Counted from the stretch's first letter, positions 7,658-16,781 are shown. The stretch: 43,191 bases of DNA from Prevotella sp. (GCA_017509155.1 JAFWQE010000054.1:1-43191); one strand, 5' to 3'. Numbers and translations are program-made. The notes: generated from the sequence alone by a model not told the origin.

Positions 7658-9235
7658 TTACTTGATGACCACCTTGCGGACGCTGCCATCGGACATGCGA
7701 ATGATGTTTACACCCTTGTTCAGTCCGGTTGTCTGGCGGCCAGTGATGTCATAGCTGCCGAGGGCCGTTGCCGTAGCATTGGCGTTGTGGGCAGCAATGG
7801 CGGTGCTCACCTCCGTGTTCTTTTCGGGAAGTATTTCCTCGCCAGTGGCACCGAAGTCGTCGAAGCAGAAGTAGGTAGGTGTCTTGATGTCGAAGCCTTC
7901 TCCGTCGGAGCTGCTGGCCTCAATCTTCAGTTGTTTCACCTTGCCCAACATGCTCAGGTCCACGTAGCGCCAGTCGTCAATGATGTAGGCTGTGGCGGCA
8001 TCGCGCAGGTCGGCCAGATAGTAGTCCTTCGTGCCGGTTACATTTTCGTCGGCATCGTAGCCCGTGATGGTGAGCTTGTACCAGTCGCCAAAGTCGAATT
8101 TCTTGGCATAGCCGTCGCCATTGGTGAGCGAGCTGTAGGTGTAGGCCGAGTTGGTGATGTAGAATCCGGGTACCACGGCACCCTCGTCGGCCAGCACGGT
8201 CACGAAGGCCGGTCCGTTGAAGGCTGCCACATAGCCCACGCCATAGTTGGCCGAGCCATTATAGCCACCGCCAACCACGTTCTTCCACTGGTCTTCGAGG
8301 TCTTTGTAGGTGTTGTCGGTTTCGTTTGCGTAGCCAAAGAAGAACCAGTAGCTCCAGTCGTGCATGCAGCCCGTAGCAAACTCATATCCTCCGCTGACAA
8401 ATTCCGTTCGTTCGTCGTCGTCCTCGGTGCTGACACTCATGTGGTGCTCATCGCCAATTTCCAGGTCCTCAAACGTAGCCACGGCGGGCGCAGTCGTAGA
8501 GTTTGCGGTCTCAATTTCGATGTCGTCGATACATGCGTAAAGAGGAACTCCAGTATTATGTACGTCAAAGGTGAAGGTCAGCTTGACCACGTCGTCGCCC
8601 AGCTGGCTTAGATCTACTTTCGTCCATTCCTTGATATAGCTCAGTTCAGTTGTGAATTCTGCCAGTTTGATAGTCTGCTTGGCTGTGGTGCCGTCGGCTT
8701 TAGTGGCTGTCACATCCAGATAGATGTGGTCTCCATCATTTTGGAATTTAGCCGAATACCCATCACCAACAAGCACGTTTTGCATGGTGTAGGCACTATT
8801 GACCACGTACATGCTTTTTACCTTGGCACCGCCTTCCACATTGATGTCTATGGAATAGAGGTCACCATATATGACCGCAAAGGTCTTAGAGTCGTTGGCA
8901 CCCTTACCCACAATGTTGTTGTATTGGTCGTCCATTCCACCGAGTTCGGTTCCTGTGCGCTGCGAGAGAGCTAAACCTCCCCACCAGTCGTAGCTGCCGT
9001 AACCTTCGTCTGGCATGAAGTTGTAGTCAATATGGCCGGTCACGACCCCGCTTGTCCATGAGCAGTGATAAATCTCTTCGCCCCAGTCGCCTTCCTCGGG
9101 CGTTCCGATTTTTCCTCCGTTCCAGTAGTTTTGTTCGTTGAAGTCCACGTTGGTGTCTTCAAGTGTACTGATACTCGTCTGCTGAGCCATGACGGGCATG
9201 GCGAAAAGCAATGTTGCGTAAAAAATCTTTTTCAT
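7658..9235 (-). CDS. Secreted protein with two DUF4465 domains, probable B12-locus surface protein
   Basis: The 525-residue protein has a signal peptide (about 1-18, ending AMPVMAQ). Two repeats follow, about 20-240 and 250-470. Each has the DUF4465 pattern FED/LED...W.GG or SGGYEF...WSYW..F.YAN.TD...DQWKN.VG.G.N.S..YGV. The C-terminus (SYDITGRQTTGLNKG ending in KVVIK) resembles the sorting-tail family seen in five other proteins here. It is the last gene of the riboswitch-controlled operon, 12 bp after its neighbour. DUF4465 proteins often sit beside BtuB-like receptors in Bacteroidetes, so a role in capturing cobalamin outside the cell is a reasonable inference; direct evidence is lacking. 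Confidence 0.8.
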   Translation of the reverse strand: MKKIFYATLLFAMPVMAQQTSISTLEDTNVDFNEQNYWNGGKIGTPEEGDWGEEIYHCSWTSGVVTGHIDYNFMPDEGYGSYDWWGGLALSQRTGTELGGMDDQYNNIVGKGANDSKTFAVIYGDLYSIDINVEGGAKVKSMYVVNSAYTMQNVLVGDGYSAKFQNDGDHIYLDVTATKADGTTAKQTIKLAEFTTELSYIKEWTKVDLSQLGDDVVKLTFTFDVHNTGVPLYACIDDIEIETANSTTAPAVATFEDLEIGDEHHMSVSTEDDDERTEFVSGGYEFATGCMHDWSYWFFFGYANETDNTYKDLEDQWKNVVGGGYNGSANYGVGYVAAFNGPAFVTVLADEGAVVPGFYITNSAYTYSSLTNGDGYAKKFDFGDWYKLTITGYDADENVTGTKDYYLADLRDAATAYIIDDWRYVDLSMLGKVKQLKIEASSSDGEGFDIKTPTYFCFDDFGATGEEILPEKNTEVSTAIAAHNANATATALGSYDITGRQTTGLNKGVNIIRMSDGSVRKVVIK

Positions 9236-9247
9236 AAGCGTTGTATT

Positions 9248-10294
9248 TTATTTGTTAATAATGATTTTCTTTCCGTTCATGATGTAGATGCCTTTCTGCG
9301 AGGGCTTGCCTGAGAGCGTTCGTCCGCTGAGGTCGCGCCATGTGGCCATTGTCCTGGTCTCAGCGATGCGCGTGTTGGCCTGTGTAGCATCGTCTATGCC
9401 CGTCTGCTGGGCGAGCGATTCCTCCAGATGCAGGTCTTCAGCTCCCGTCACCTCGGTGGATGTTTCGCCGAGCCAGCCTGGTACCTGGTTCAGTGCCGTG
9501 TAGACGCGGATGAAGTCTGCGTGGCTGAGGCTGACGCTTTGGCGGCTGACGGGTTCCACGGCCCAGTCCAGGTTGAAGCTGTTGCCCTCCACGTTGGCGT
9601 TGGGCTGGTTATCGACATATCCATATCGAAGGGCCGAAAGCACCCAGTACTGCCCACTGGTCGCGGTGTTGCGTGCATTGGTGGGCAGCAGCGTTCCCTT
9701 GAAGGTGAGCTGGTTGCCGAGCCACAGGGGGAAGTATTCCTGCTTGTGGAATCCGTTTCGTGGCACTTCGCCCGATTGTCCACGGTTGTCGGTCCAGCCA
9801 ACATTCTTCAGGTCGCCCTGTTTGGTGTAGATGATTTCGTAGCCGTAGACCACTTTGCCGACGCTGTCCACGTCGGCCGAGCCCGACAGCTCGTACCATG
9901 TGTCGTCGGGCTTTCCGTTGCCGTTTTCATCCTGGCTCACCATCACGATTCCGGGTTCGCTGCCGTTTCCCATGGCATTTCCCCATACAGCAAAATCCAT
10001 TTCGCCTGGCACGTTTGCCACGGTATGGTCAAAATGGAAGGTGATGTAGCCGCCGTAGGCGCCCAGCGTCACCGCTTCACCTGCACCGTTGGCCAGCAAT
10101 TGTGTGCACTTGGCGGCCATCGTTGCGGGAGTGTCGCTGGCATCGGCTGCAGGCATTGTGTTGATGAACTGTCCGGGCGCCGGCACGTATTCGTCGACAC
10201 CGGCAATGTACTTTGTGTTCTGTGCGCCGCCTGTCTGCCATGTCAGCAGCCCCAGCAGCAGGCCCAGCATTGCGTTTCTTGTAGTTCTCTTCAT
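9248..10294 (-). CDS. Uncharacterised secreted surface protein of the B12 operon
   Basis: The protein has 348 residues. I chose the start at 10294 because MKRTTRNAMLGLLLGLLTW begins a clear signal peptide, and its ATG overlaps the upstream TGA as ATGA, indicating translational coupling to the BtuG-like gene. The mature protein is beta-rich, with GAYGGYITFHFDHTVANVPG, a calcium-loop-like DENGNGKPDDTWYE, and WVLSALRYGYVDN. It ends in WRDLSGRTLSG...GIYIMNGKK, the shared sorting-like tail. Homologues are usually called only 'cell surface protein' and recur beside BtuB/BtuG genes. Its place in a cobalamin-riboswitch operon makes B12 or corrinoid binding the likely job, but no ligand motif is recognisable. 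Confidence 0.82.
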   Translation of the reverse strand: MKRTTRNAMLGLLLGLLTWQTGGAQNTKYIAGVDEYVPAPGQFINTMPAADASDTPATMAAKCTQLLANGAGEAVTLGAYGGYITFHFDHTVANVPGEMDFAVWGNAMGNGSEPGIVMVSQDENGNGKPDDTWYELSGSADVDSVGKVVYGYEIIYTKQGDLKNVGWTDNRGQSGEVPRNGFHKQEYFPLWLGNQLTFKGTLLPTNARNTATSGQYWVLSALRYGYVDNQPNANVEGNSFNLDWAVEPVSRQSVSLSHADFIRVYTALNQVPGWLGETSTEVTGAEDLHLEESLAQQTGIDDATQANTRIAETRTMATWRDLSGRTLSGKPSQKGIYIMNGKKIIINK

Positions 10295-11478
10295 GGCTTT
10301 GTCTTTATTTTCTGTTCTTTCACATACCAGCAGGCATGACCGGGAATGTCGCCTGTGGCGGTCTTCCACTTGAAGTTTCCGTCCTTGTCATAACAAAAGA
10401 GGTAGCCACTCGACACGTAGTTGGTGGCATCCATCACGTAGACGTCGCCCGTGAGGGGATGAATCATCAGTCCGTAAGGCGTTTCCAACTCGCTGGTGTT
10501 CTTCACCAACTGCTCGTTGATGGCCTTGCCGCTCACCACGTCAACTATTCCTATGCTGGCGATGGTGTTCCAGTTCTCGTCGAACGTCGTGGCCACATAG
10601 CAGAGCGAATCTCCACGGAAGGCCATGTCGCTCACAGGGATGTCCAGCCTGTAGGCCTTCTCCATCTGGCCGTATGTGTTGGGTTTCAGGCAGTATAGGC
10701 ACGAAGGATTGTCGCCATAGTCGCCACGCGAGCTCACCCAGAGTTGCCCGTGGCTGTCCGCACGCAGACGGAACAGGTTGGGTGCCACGTCAATGCGGCG
10801 CTCCTCCTTGAATGTCTTCAGGTCGATGACGCTCACCGTGCGGTCGTAGTCGCGACCTTGCAGCGCTTCATATCCGCCGCTGTTGGCCACGTAGAGCTTT
10901 CCTTCCACCACGGCCATCTCCTCCGGCTGGTAGCCAACGGCTATCTTATCGACCACCTTCAGCGACAGTGTGTCCACCTTGTAGACGCTTCCCTGCACCG
11001 ACTCGCCGCCTACCTGACCCACATAGCTGGTTACATAGGCAAAGCCACCGTCGAAGGCAAGATAGCGGCAGTTGGGGATGTCGACGTGTCCTTGCGACAC
11101 GGTTGTTGTGGCATCGCACACCTCTACCTTGTTCGAGCAGTTGATGACGAGCCACAGCTTCGAGCCGTATATCTTCACGTCGTTGCCCACGTCGCCCAGT
11201 TCTTTCACCTGTTGCGGGTTGCGCGTCGGGAAGATGTTCTTCAGATACTCGCCCGTGTGCAGGTCCAGATAGTCGAGTGTGGCCTTGTTCGACCCCATGT
11301 TTCCCTCGCACAGAACGTACATGCCCATGTAGTCCGTCACCACTTTCTCGCCCGTGTCGTCGGTCGTGATGGGCACCACGGTCTCGTCTTCGCGGCAGCC
11401 CACGACCACGGTCAGCAGCGTCAGGAGCACCATCAGCACGCACCGTCGTGCTCTTTTCGTCTTCATCGTTGTTGTCAT
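10291..11478 (-). CDS. btuG: BtuG-like surface lipoprotein, beta-propeller (YncE family)
   Basis: The protein has 395 residues from 11478; the ATG at 11466 is an equally good start. A lipoprotein signal peptide ends in LLTVVVGC, and the lipidated Cys is followed by REDE, the acidic pattern linked to surface export of Bacteroidetes lipoproteins. The rest is a seven-bladed beta-propeller with repeated KLYVANSGG and VSVIDLKTF-type blades. In Bacteroides, BtuG is such a propeller, sits as a lid on the BtuB channel and binds cobalamin extremely tightly. The gene follows a BtuB-like receptor in a riboswitch operon. The symbol is assigned from family and context; binding is not proven by sequence. 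Confidence 0.78.
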   Translation of the reverse strand: MTTTMKTKRARRCVLMVLLTLLTVVVGCREDETVVPITTDDTGEKVVTDYMGMYVLCEGNMGSNKATLDYLDLHTGEYLKNIFPTRNPQQVKELGDVGNDVKIYGSKLWLVINCSNKVEVCDATTTVSQGHVDIPNCRYLAFDGGFAYVTSYVGQVGGESVQGSVYKVDTLSLKVVDKIAVGYQPEEMAVVEGKLYVANSGGYEALQGRDYDRTVSVIDLKTFKEERRIDVAPNLFRLRADSHGQLWVSSRGDYGDNPSCLYCLKPNTYGQMEKAYRLDIPVSDMAFRGDSLCYVATTFDENWNTIASIGIVDVVSGKAINEQLVKNTSELETPYGLMIHPLTGDVYVMDATNYVSSGYLFCYDKDGNFKWKTATGDIPGHACWYVKEQKIKTKP

Positions 11479-11689
11479 TTTCTTTATACTCAGTTTCTTA
11501 TTGTTTGCATGACTTCTTGTTTATCACGAATTCCGGAATTAGAGATTCCCCTGTTTCGTTGACATTCAGATTTGCTTCAGTGAGAGTTATAATTGCAAGT
11601 AATCCACAGAAGCAACCTCAGACACTCGTTGCCTTTCTTCTTCTTTATCATTTATCATTTGTCATTTGTCATTTAGGCACGCCGTGCCG
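11479..11689. repeat. Intra-operon spacer with a short-word tandem array
   Basis: A 211-bp gap splits btuB from btuG. At 11647-11677 it carries repeats of the word TCATTTG/TCATTTA (five units). At 11520-11568 it carries a roughly 49-bp segment similar to 36814-36862 (TTTATCACG ... TTCGTTGACATTCAG). No gene is visible, and no strong promoter for btuG was found. Confidence 0.6.
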
Positions 11690-13714
11690 CTACAGCCTTA
11701 TCTCCACGCCCACGGCAGCGTTGCGTCCGGGCATGGGGTAGTTGGTGATGACGTCGTATTGCTGGTCAAACACGTTGTTCACTTCTGCGCTCACTCTCAT
11801 CTGGCATCTGCCCATCTTGAAGCGGTAGGCGGCCGAGAGGTCGCTCGTGTACCAAGGCTCCACGTGGTTGTAGACGATGTTCTCCTGCTCGTTCCATCGC
11901 TCACCAGTGTAGAGAAAGCTGTAGTTCACGGTCAGGCTTTTCCACTCCAGTCCCACGATTGCCGAGCCACTGTGGCGAGGGATGTACGGAATCTGATGGC
12001 GGTAGAAGGACTTGGAGGCGTCGGTAACGTCGATGGAACGCTGGTGGGTGTACTGGCAGCGGAACGTGCCGACGACAGGATGGGTGGCGTACGACGGACT
12101 AAGACGGAACGAACCTTCCAGCATCACGTCGAGTCCACGAATGTCCACTTTGCCCAGATTGAGCATCGTCCATCGGAACTGCTGTCCCTTGGGGTAGGCA
12201 ATGATCTTGTCCTTCACCTTATTATAATATATGTCTGCCTGCAGTCCTACGTGTGTGATGAGTCCGCGGCTGAAGTGCTTTCCCAGCACCAGTCCGGCGT
12301 CGTACTGCGAAGCTCTCTCTGGTTTGAGGCTCGCATTTCCGAAGTCGGTGTAGTAGAGGTCGTTGAATGTGGGCATGCGGAAGCTCTGTTTGGCAAAGGC
12401 ACGGAGCGAGAGCCATCGTGCTTGTCTGAGCGGATAGACGCACACAAAGAGGGCGGGCGTCAGCCTGCTCAGCGAGGAGTGGCTCTTGGTGCCTTCTGGT
12501 CGCTGGCTGTCGTTCACCAGTGTGCCCACCATCGACCCCTGCACTTTCAGGTGGCGGTAGTCGATGGCCGTGGCCACGGAGAGCGAATGAGTGAAACGTT
12601 GAGGAAAGGCAAAGCGATAGGTGTCGGCATGAAGCTTGTTCCAGCGCAGGTCGTAGCTCAGCGATGCGCTCCAGTTGGGCATCAGTTCCACCACGTTGGC
12701 AGTGGAGAAGAATGCCTCCTGCTGCTTGTAGACATGGTCGACGGGTAGAATGGTGGAGTCGCGGTTCACGTAGTGGGTCCTGTAAAAAGCATACTTGGCT
12801 ATCCATTTCGTGCTGAACACGTTGCCCACTTCCTTCTGGTATTGTCCTTGCATAAAGGTGTTCAGGTCGCCTTGTCGTTCGCCCCGTCGCCACACGTTGT
12901 TCACGATGGCACCGGGAATTCCGCGCTGTGAGTTGTAGAGATAGCCCTTCAGCTGCCATGTGCCCTTGTTCACGACCCCGTGTATGTTGGCTTCCAGTCT
13001 TTCGGCATGGATGTCGCCGTTTTCACGCACCGCCGTCGTATCCCACGCCGTTGTTCCGTCCAGGTTCTTTCTGTGGTAGCGGAAATGGTATTTGCCGCTG
13101 GCCGTGAGTGCCTCGGTGTTGACGCTCAGTCTGAGGTTCGTGCCCAGCAGTCTCTCGTAGAGTGTGGAGAGGCGCAGCAGGTCGCTGGCTCCATATTTCA
13201 TCTTCACCCGCCAGTTCTCGTGCTTGCCGGGCTCAAACTGTGGAAGTCGCGTGCGGATATACACCGACGACGCCGAAGCAAAATCACTGGCCGACTGGAA
13301 GATGGCGCTTTTCTGTCCGTTGTAGAGCGATATCTCGTCCACGTTGTCGAGCGAGAACTGTCCAAGGTCTATCTGGCCATTCTGCGCGTTTCCCAGCACG
13401 ATGCCGTCGTAGCTCACGCCCAGATGGTTGGTGCCCATGCTGCGCACGTCCACCGTCTTCACACCGCCCACGCCGCCATAGTCCTTGAGCTGTACGCCGG
13501 AGAAATAGCGCAGCGCGTCGGCCACCGACAGTTCCGACAGCCCTTCGAGCTGTGCCCCGCTGAGCTTCTGTGAGGGAATCACCTCGCGATACGTCAGCTT
13601 AGAGGTCACAACCACCTCCTTCATCAGCAGTGTTGTGTCCCATTGCTCCTGTGCCCAGCCCACAATGGCCGTCAGCACATAAAGTGTGACTATCGTCAGA
13701 CGTCGTATATACAT
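11690..13714 (-). CDS. btuB: BtuB-like TonB-dependent outer-membrane receptor for cobalamin
   Basis: The protein has 674 residues with a signal peptide at about 1-21 (ending IVGWAQ). A TonB-box-like KEVVVTS is at about 32-38. The plug domain spans about 40-160 (SVADALRYFSGVQLKDYGG, then VDVRSMGTNHLGVSYDG), followed by a 22-strand barrel ending in VGVEIRL. The size and the lack of the N-terminal carboxypeptidase-like domain separate it from SusC proteins. It imports vitamin B12 or other corrinoids using TonB energy. It is the first gene of the operon, about 50 nt downstream of a cobalamin riboswitch, and the BtuG-like partner follows. Together these make the assignment strong. Confidence 0.92.
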   Translation of the reverse strand: MYIRRLTIVTLYVLTAIVGWAQEQWDTTLLMKEVVVTSKLTYREVIPSQKLSGAQLEGLSELSVADALRYFSGVQLKDYGGVGGVKTVDVRSMGTNHLGVSYDGIVLGNAQNGQIDLGQFSLDNVDEISLYNGQKSAIFQSASDFASASSVYIRTRLPQFEPGKHENWRVKMKYGASDLLRLSTLYERLLGTNLRLSVNTEALTASGKYHFRYHRKNLDGTTAWDTTAVRENGDIHAERLEANIHGVVNKGTWQLKGYLYNSQRGIPGAIVNNVWRRGERQGDLNTFMQGQYQKEVGNVFSTKWIAKYAFYRTHYVNRDSTILPVDHVYKQQEAFFSTANVVELMPNWSASLSYDLRWNKLHADTYRFAFPQRFTHSLSVATAIDYRHLKVQGSMVGTLVNDSQRPEGTKSHSSLSRLTPALFVCVYPLRQARWLSLRAFAKQSFRMPTFNDLYYTDFGNASLKPERASQYDAGLVLGKHFSRGLITHVGLQADIYYNKVKDKIIAYPKGQQFRWTMLNLGKVDIRGLDVMLEGSFRLSPSYATHPVVGTFRCQYTHQRSIDVTDASKSFYRHQIPYIPRHSGSAIVGLEWKSLTVNYSFLYTGERWNEQENIVYNHVEPWYTSDLSAAYRFKMGRCQMRVSAEVNNVFDQQYDVITNYPMPGRNAAVGVEIRL

Positions 13715-13765
13715 CAGCCTTTTTCTTTTTCCGCCGCCCTAACCCCAGAGGAACGTCGGAGCAAA

Positions 13766-13926
13766 CGTATCGTGGCAGGTCTTCTGACTTCGTCGCACAA
13801 AGGCAAGCGTCTTCCCAATAATATCAGTGACACTTGTGCTTGCCTCGTATGAAAGGCGACTCACAGCTGCGGGACAGTTGGGGACTTTCACCCCATTCCC
13901 TTTTTAATCGGTCATCGAACCACGAT
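13766..13926 (-). promoter_or_regulatory. Cobalamin (AdoCbl-type) riboswitch
   Basis: Reading the minus strand, the conserved core appears in order: GGGAATGGGGTGAAAGTCCC, then AACTGTCCCGCAGCTGTGA, a variable arm, and finally AGAAGACCTGCC. The closing P1 helix pairs CCACGAT (plus 13920-13926) with ATCGTGG (plus 13769-13775). The RNA senses coenzyme B12 and in this class usually represses the gene behind it. Here it precedes btuB by about 50 nt, so repression when B12 is plentiful is expected. Confidence 0.96.
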
Positions 13927-13940
13927 AACTCTATCGGGTG

Positions 13941-13972
13941 CAAAGGTACGAATAAGCGAGCAATAAACCAAA
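13941..13972 (-). promoter_or_regulatory. Promoter of the B12 operon
   Basis: On the minus strand TTTG (13972-13969) and TACCTTTG (13948-13941) are 20 nt apart, a near-perfect Bacteroidetes promoter. Transcription would start around 13934, a few bases ahead of the riboswitch. Confidence 0.85.
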
Positions 13973-14044
13973 TATATAAGTGCTTTTTCGAAACCTGCCG
14001 AAATTTTTTTTTCCTTTAAAAACCTTAAATGCCTGGCGTTTTTC

Positions 14045-14075
14045 TTGCCGGTGCAAAAAGATTTTCATACATTTG
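14045..14075 (+). promoter_or_regulatory. Promoter for the YjbQ gene
   Basis: TTG at 14045-14047 and TACATTTG at 14068-14075 are spaced by 20 nt. The leader to the start codon at 14191 would be about 110 nt. It diverges from the B12 operon promoter about 75 bp away. Confidence 0.7.
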
Positions 14076-14190
14076 CCCTCCGTTTTGGGAGACCTCTGCC
14101 GCCCTCTCAGCAAGAGCATGGCGACGTGATCCCCCATGTCAGGTATGTTGCTGTGTCGCAGCAACCAACACCCCTTCAGTAGTACAACGC

Positions 14191-14601
14191 ATGATTCAGC
14201 AGACAGAAATCACCCTCAGACCACGCCCCCGTGGCTTTCATCTTGTCACCGACGAGATAGTGAGCCAGCTGCCCCGGCTGCCCCAGACGGGCATCGTCAA
14301 CATCTTCGTCAAGCACACCAGCTGTGGACTGTGCATCAATGAGAACTGCGACCCCGACGTGCGCACCGATATGGAGACCATCTTCAACCGTCTGGTGCCC
14401 GCCAACCGTCCGGAATACGAGCACACGCTGGAGGGTTCCGACGACATGCCCGCCCATGCCAAGTCGGCCATCAGTGGAGTCAGCCTCACCATTCCCGTCA
14501 CTGGCGGACGGCTGAACCTAGGCACATGGCAGGGCATCTATCTCTGCGAATACCGCAATCACGGCGGAGCGCGCAGGCTTGTGGTCACGATTGTGGGCTG
14601 A
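14191..14601 (+). CDS. yjbQ: YjbQ family protein (UPF0047)
   Basis: The protein has 136 residues. I chose 14191 because residues from MIQQTEITLRPRPRGF onward match the family and give its usual length; an earlier in-frame ATG at 14029 would add unrelated sequence and lies upstream of the promoter. Family landmarks are VKHTSCGLCINEN, EGSDDMPAHAKSAI and LGTWQGIYLCEYR, which hold conserved His and Asp residues of a small trimeric fold. Members rescue some thiamine mutants of E. coli, and a thiamine-phosphate-synthase-like activity has been suggested; the physiological role is unsettled. It stands between the B12 operon and greA. Confidence 0.92.
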   Translation: MIQQTEITLRPRPRGFHLVTDEIVSQLPRLPQTGIVNIFVKHTSCGLCINENCDPDVRTDMETIFNRLVPANRPEYEHTLEGSDDMPAHAKSAISGVSLTIPVTGGRLNLGTWQGIYLCEYRNHGGARRLVVTIVG

Positions 14602-14667
14602 CGGTCATGGAAAACAACTAAAACAACAGGAAACATCAGAGAGTCATGGAACTCAACTTTGAAAGTT

Positions 14668-14836
14668 GATTTAGGAGTGTAGGAGTCTGGGTGCTTAGGA
14701 GTTCTCTGCAAGCAAAGCGACCAAAGGTCGAGCGTGGACATCAGTTCTGATTCTAGAAACCCCTGCAAAAGAGCGAAAACGTCTATCGTCATAACTTCCA
14801 AACTCCTAAACTCCTAAACTCCCAAACTCCCAAGAA
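14668..14836. repeat. Inverted word-array element with conserved core (core 14701-14734)
   Basis: The left arm holds TAGGAGTGTAGGAGTCTGGG-type words, and the right arm holds complements (AAACTCCTAAACTCCTAAAC). The inner core GCAAGCAAAGCGACC...GGTCGAGCG occurs again at about 17786-17820 and, reversed, at 24690-24722. A TATCGTC word precedes the right array, as at 7470 and 17868. Confidence 0.7.
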
Positions 14837-14860
14837 TATAGAACAACCGAAACATCAATT

Positions 14861-15370
14861 ATGGAATACATGTCACAGGAAGGCTACGACAAGCTGGTGG
14901 CAGAGCTGCGCCACATGGAGAGCGTGGAACTACCGCTGGTGAGGGAGGCCATTGCCGAGGCGCGCGACAAAGGCGACCTCAGCGAAAACTTTGAGTATCA
15001 TGCTGCCAAGCGCGAGCAGGCACGGCTGCTGGGACGCATTCGTTTCAAGCAGAGGGTGCTGGCAAATGCCAGGGTCATCGACATGTCACGGCTGAACAGC
15101 GACTGCGTGCAGCTGCTCAGCAAGGTGCAGATGACCAATCTCGCCACCAACAAGACCATGACGTTTACCATAGCCAGTCCGCATGAGGCCAACATACGCG
15201 AGGGAAAAATCTCCATCAAGTCGCCCATCGCCCAGGCGTTGCTCAGCAAGAAGGTTGGCGACGAGGTCTCGGTGAGGGTGCCTGCAGGACTGATGAAACT
15301 GCGCATCGACCACATCAGCCTCGATGGGGAGGCGACCGACGGCTCTTCTGATTCCGTGGCCAATGAATGA
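14861..15370 (+). CDS. greA: Transcript cleavage factor GreA
   Basis: The 169-residue protein begins with the classic GreA coiled-coil hairpin (YMSQEGYDKLVAELRHME, then EARDKGDLSENFEYHAAKRE). The acidic DLSEN tip reaches into the RNA polymerase secondary channel to trigger cleavage of backtracked RNA. The C-terminal FKBP-like domain follows (about 85-155: GKISIKSPIAQALLSKKVGDEV). It is about ten residues longer than typical because of a Ser/Asp-rich tail. Its last 8 bp overlap the start of the next gene. No clear promoter is visible directly upstream; the repeat element fills that gap. Confidence 0.96.
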   Translation: MEYMSQEGYDKLVAELRHMESVELPLVREAIAEARDKGDLSENFEYHAAKREQARLLGRIRFKQRVLANARVIDMSRLNSDCVQLLSKVQMTNLATNKTMTFTIASPHEANIREGKISIKSPIAQALLSKKVGDEVSVRVPAGLMKLRIDHISLDGEATDGSSDSVANE

Positions 15371-16781
15371 ACTGATCGGACAGCTGAGCGACGTTCTCTG
15401 GACCTATGTCTTAATGGGTGTCTTGGTGGCTTGTGGGCTTTGGTTCACGTGGAAGACGCGTGGCGTGCAGTTCCGCATGCTGGGCGAGATGGTTCGCCTG
15501 CTGTCTGATTCGGCTGTCGCTCAGTCTTCGTCAACAACCAACAGTCCTTCTTCTTCCAAGACTCACATCTCCTCGTTCCAGGCCTTTGCCGTTTCCGTGG
15601 CCACACGTGTTGGAACGGGCAACCTGGCAGGCGTGGCCACGGCCATTGCCATAGGAGGACCGGGTGCCGTGTTCTGGATGTGGGTCATCGCATTGCTGGG
15701 CGCTGCCACCGCCTTTGTGGAGTCAACGCTCGGACAGCTTTTCAAGAAACATCACCACGGTTCGTTCATCGGCGGCCCAGCCTACTACATCGAGCGTGGA
15801 CTCCATTGCCGATGGATGGCCTGCTTGTTTGCCGTGCTCATGACCATCACCTTCGGTCTTTCCTACAACTCCATACAGAGCAACACCATCTGCGGTGCCA
15901 TGCACGAGGCCTTCGGATGGGACGAGACCTTGGTGGGTGTTGTCTTGTCAGCAATGGCGCTCGTCATCGTCTTCGGCGGCATCCATCGCATCGCCCGTGT
16001 CAGTTCCGTTCTCGTGCCCGTCATGGCCATCGGCTATTTCATCCTTGCCCTGGTGGTTGTGGTGATGAATATCCATCTTGTTCCCCACGTGCTGAAACTG
16101 ATTGTGGGGGGAGCCTTTGGACTGGAGCAGGGCGCTGGCGGCGCATTGGGAGCCGCCATCATGAACGGAGTGAAGCGCGGACTGTTCAGCAACGAGGCCG
16201 GAGAGGGCAGTGCGCCCAATGTGGCGGCCACGGCCTTGGTGTCGCATCCCGTCAAGCAGGGACTCATACAGTCGCTCGGCGTCTTCACCGATACGCTTCT
16301 CGTGTGCTCATGCACGGCTTTCGTCATCCTCATCAGCGGGCTCTACAACGTGCCCGAACTGAATGGCATCGCCCTCACTCAGGCTGCCCTGAGTTCAGAG
16401 ATAGGGCACTTTGCCCAAGTGTTCATCGCGGTGGCCATCTTCCTGTTTGCCTTCTCGTCCATCATCGGAAACTACTATTATGGTGAGGCCAACATCCGTT
16501 TCATGACGTCCCGCGGTTCCGTCATCACCATCTACCGTATCATGTCGGGCGGCGTGATGGTCATGTTCGGCGCCATGGCCAGTCTTCAGCTGGTGTGGAA
16601 CCTCGGCGACCTGTGCATGGCATTGCTCACGACGTGCAACCTCGTGGCCATTGTCACCCTTGGCAAATACGCCTTCCGCCTGCTCAACGACTACCGTCAG
16701 CAGAAGCGTCGAGGCATCAAGGACCCCGTCTTCCACCGCAGTCAGCTGCCAGAGATCGCTGACGACCTGGAGTGCTGGTGA
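15363..16781 (+). CDS. Sodium:alanine/glycine symporter (AGCS family)
   Basis: The protein has 472 residues. The start at 15363 overlaps the greA stop by 8 bp; the longer frame from 15324 would read through greA. It is an integral inner-membrane protein with about ten or more hydrophobic segments. AGCS signatures are clear: ATRVGTGNLAGVATAIAIGG, GGPAYYIERGL, and GVKRGLFSNEAGEGSAPNVA. The family imports alanine or glycine with sodium. A Ser/Thr-rich stretch at about residues 45-68 is an odd insertion in the first cytoplasmic loop. Overlap with greA implies co-transcription, but no functional link is known. Confidence 0.93.
   Translation: MNELIGQLSDVLWTYVLMGVLVACGLWFTWKTRGVQFRMLGEMVRLLSDSAVAQSSSTTNSPSSSKTHISSFQAFAVSVATRVGTGNLAGVATAIAIGGPGAVFWMWVIALLGAATAFVESTLGQLFKKHHHGSFIGGPAYYIERGLHCRWMACLFAVLMTITFGLSYNSIQSNTICGAMHEAFGWDETLVGVVLSAMALVIVFGGIHRIARVSSVLVPVMAIGYFILALVVVVMNIHLVPHVLKLIVGGAFGLEQGAGGALGAAIMNGVKRGLFSNEAGEGSAPNVAATALVSHPVKQGLIQSLGVFTDTLLVCSCTAFVILISGLYNVPELNGIALTQAALSSEIGHFAQVFIAVAIFLFAFSSIIGNYYYGEANIRFMTSRGSVITIYRIMSGGVMVMFGAMASLQLVWNLGDLCMALLTTCNLVAIVTLGKYAFRLLNDYRQQKRRGIKDPVFHRSQLPEIADDLECW

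Noticed and set aside
14029-14190. N-terminal extension of YjbQ
   Set aside because: It starts upstream of the -7 element, and the added residues do not match the family.
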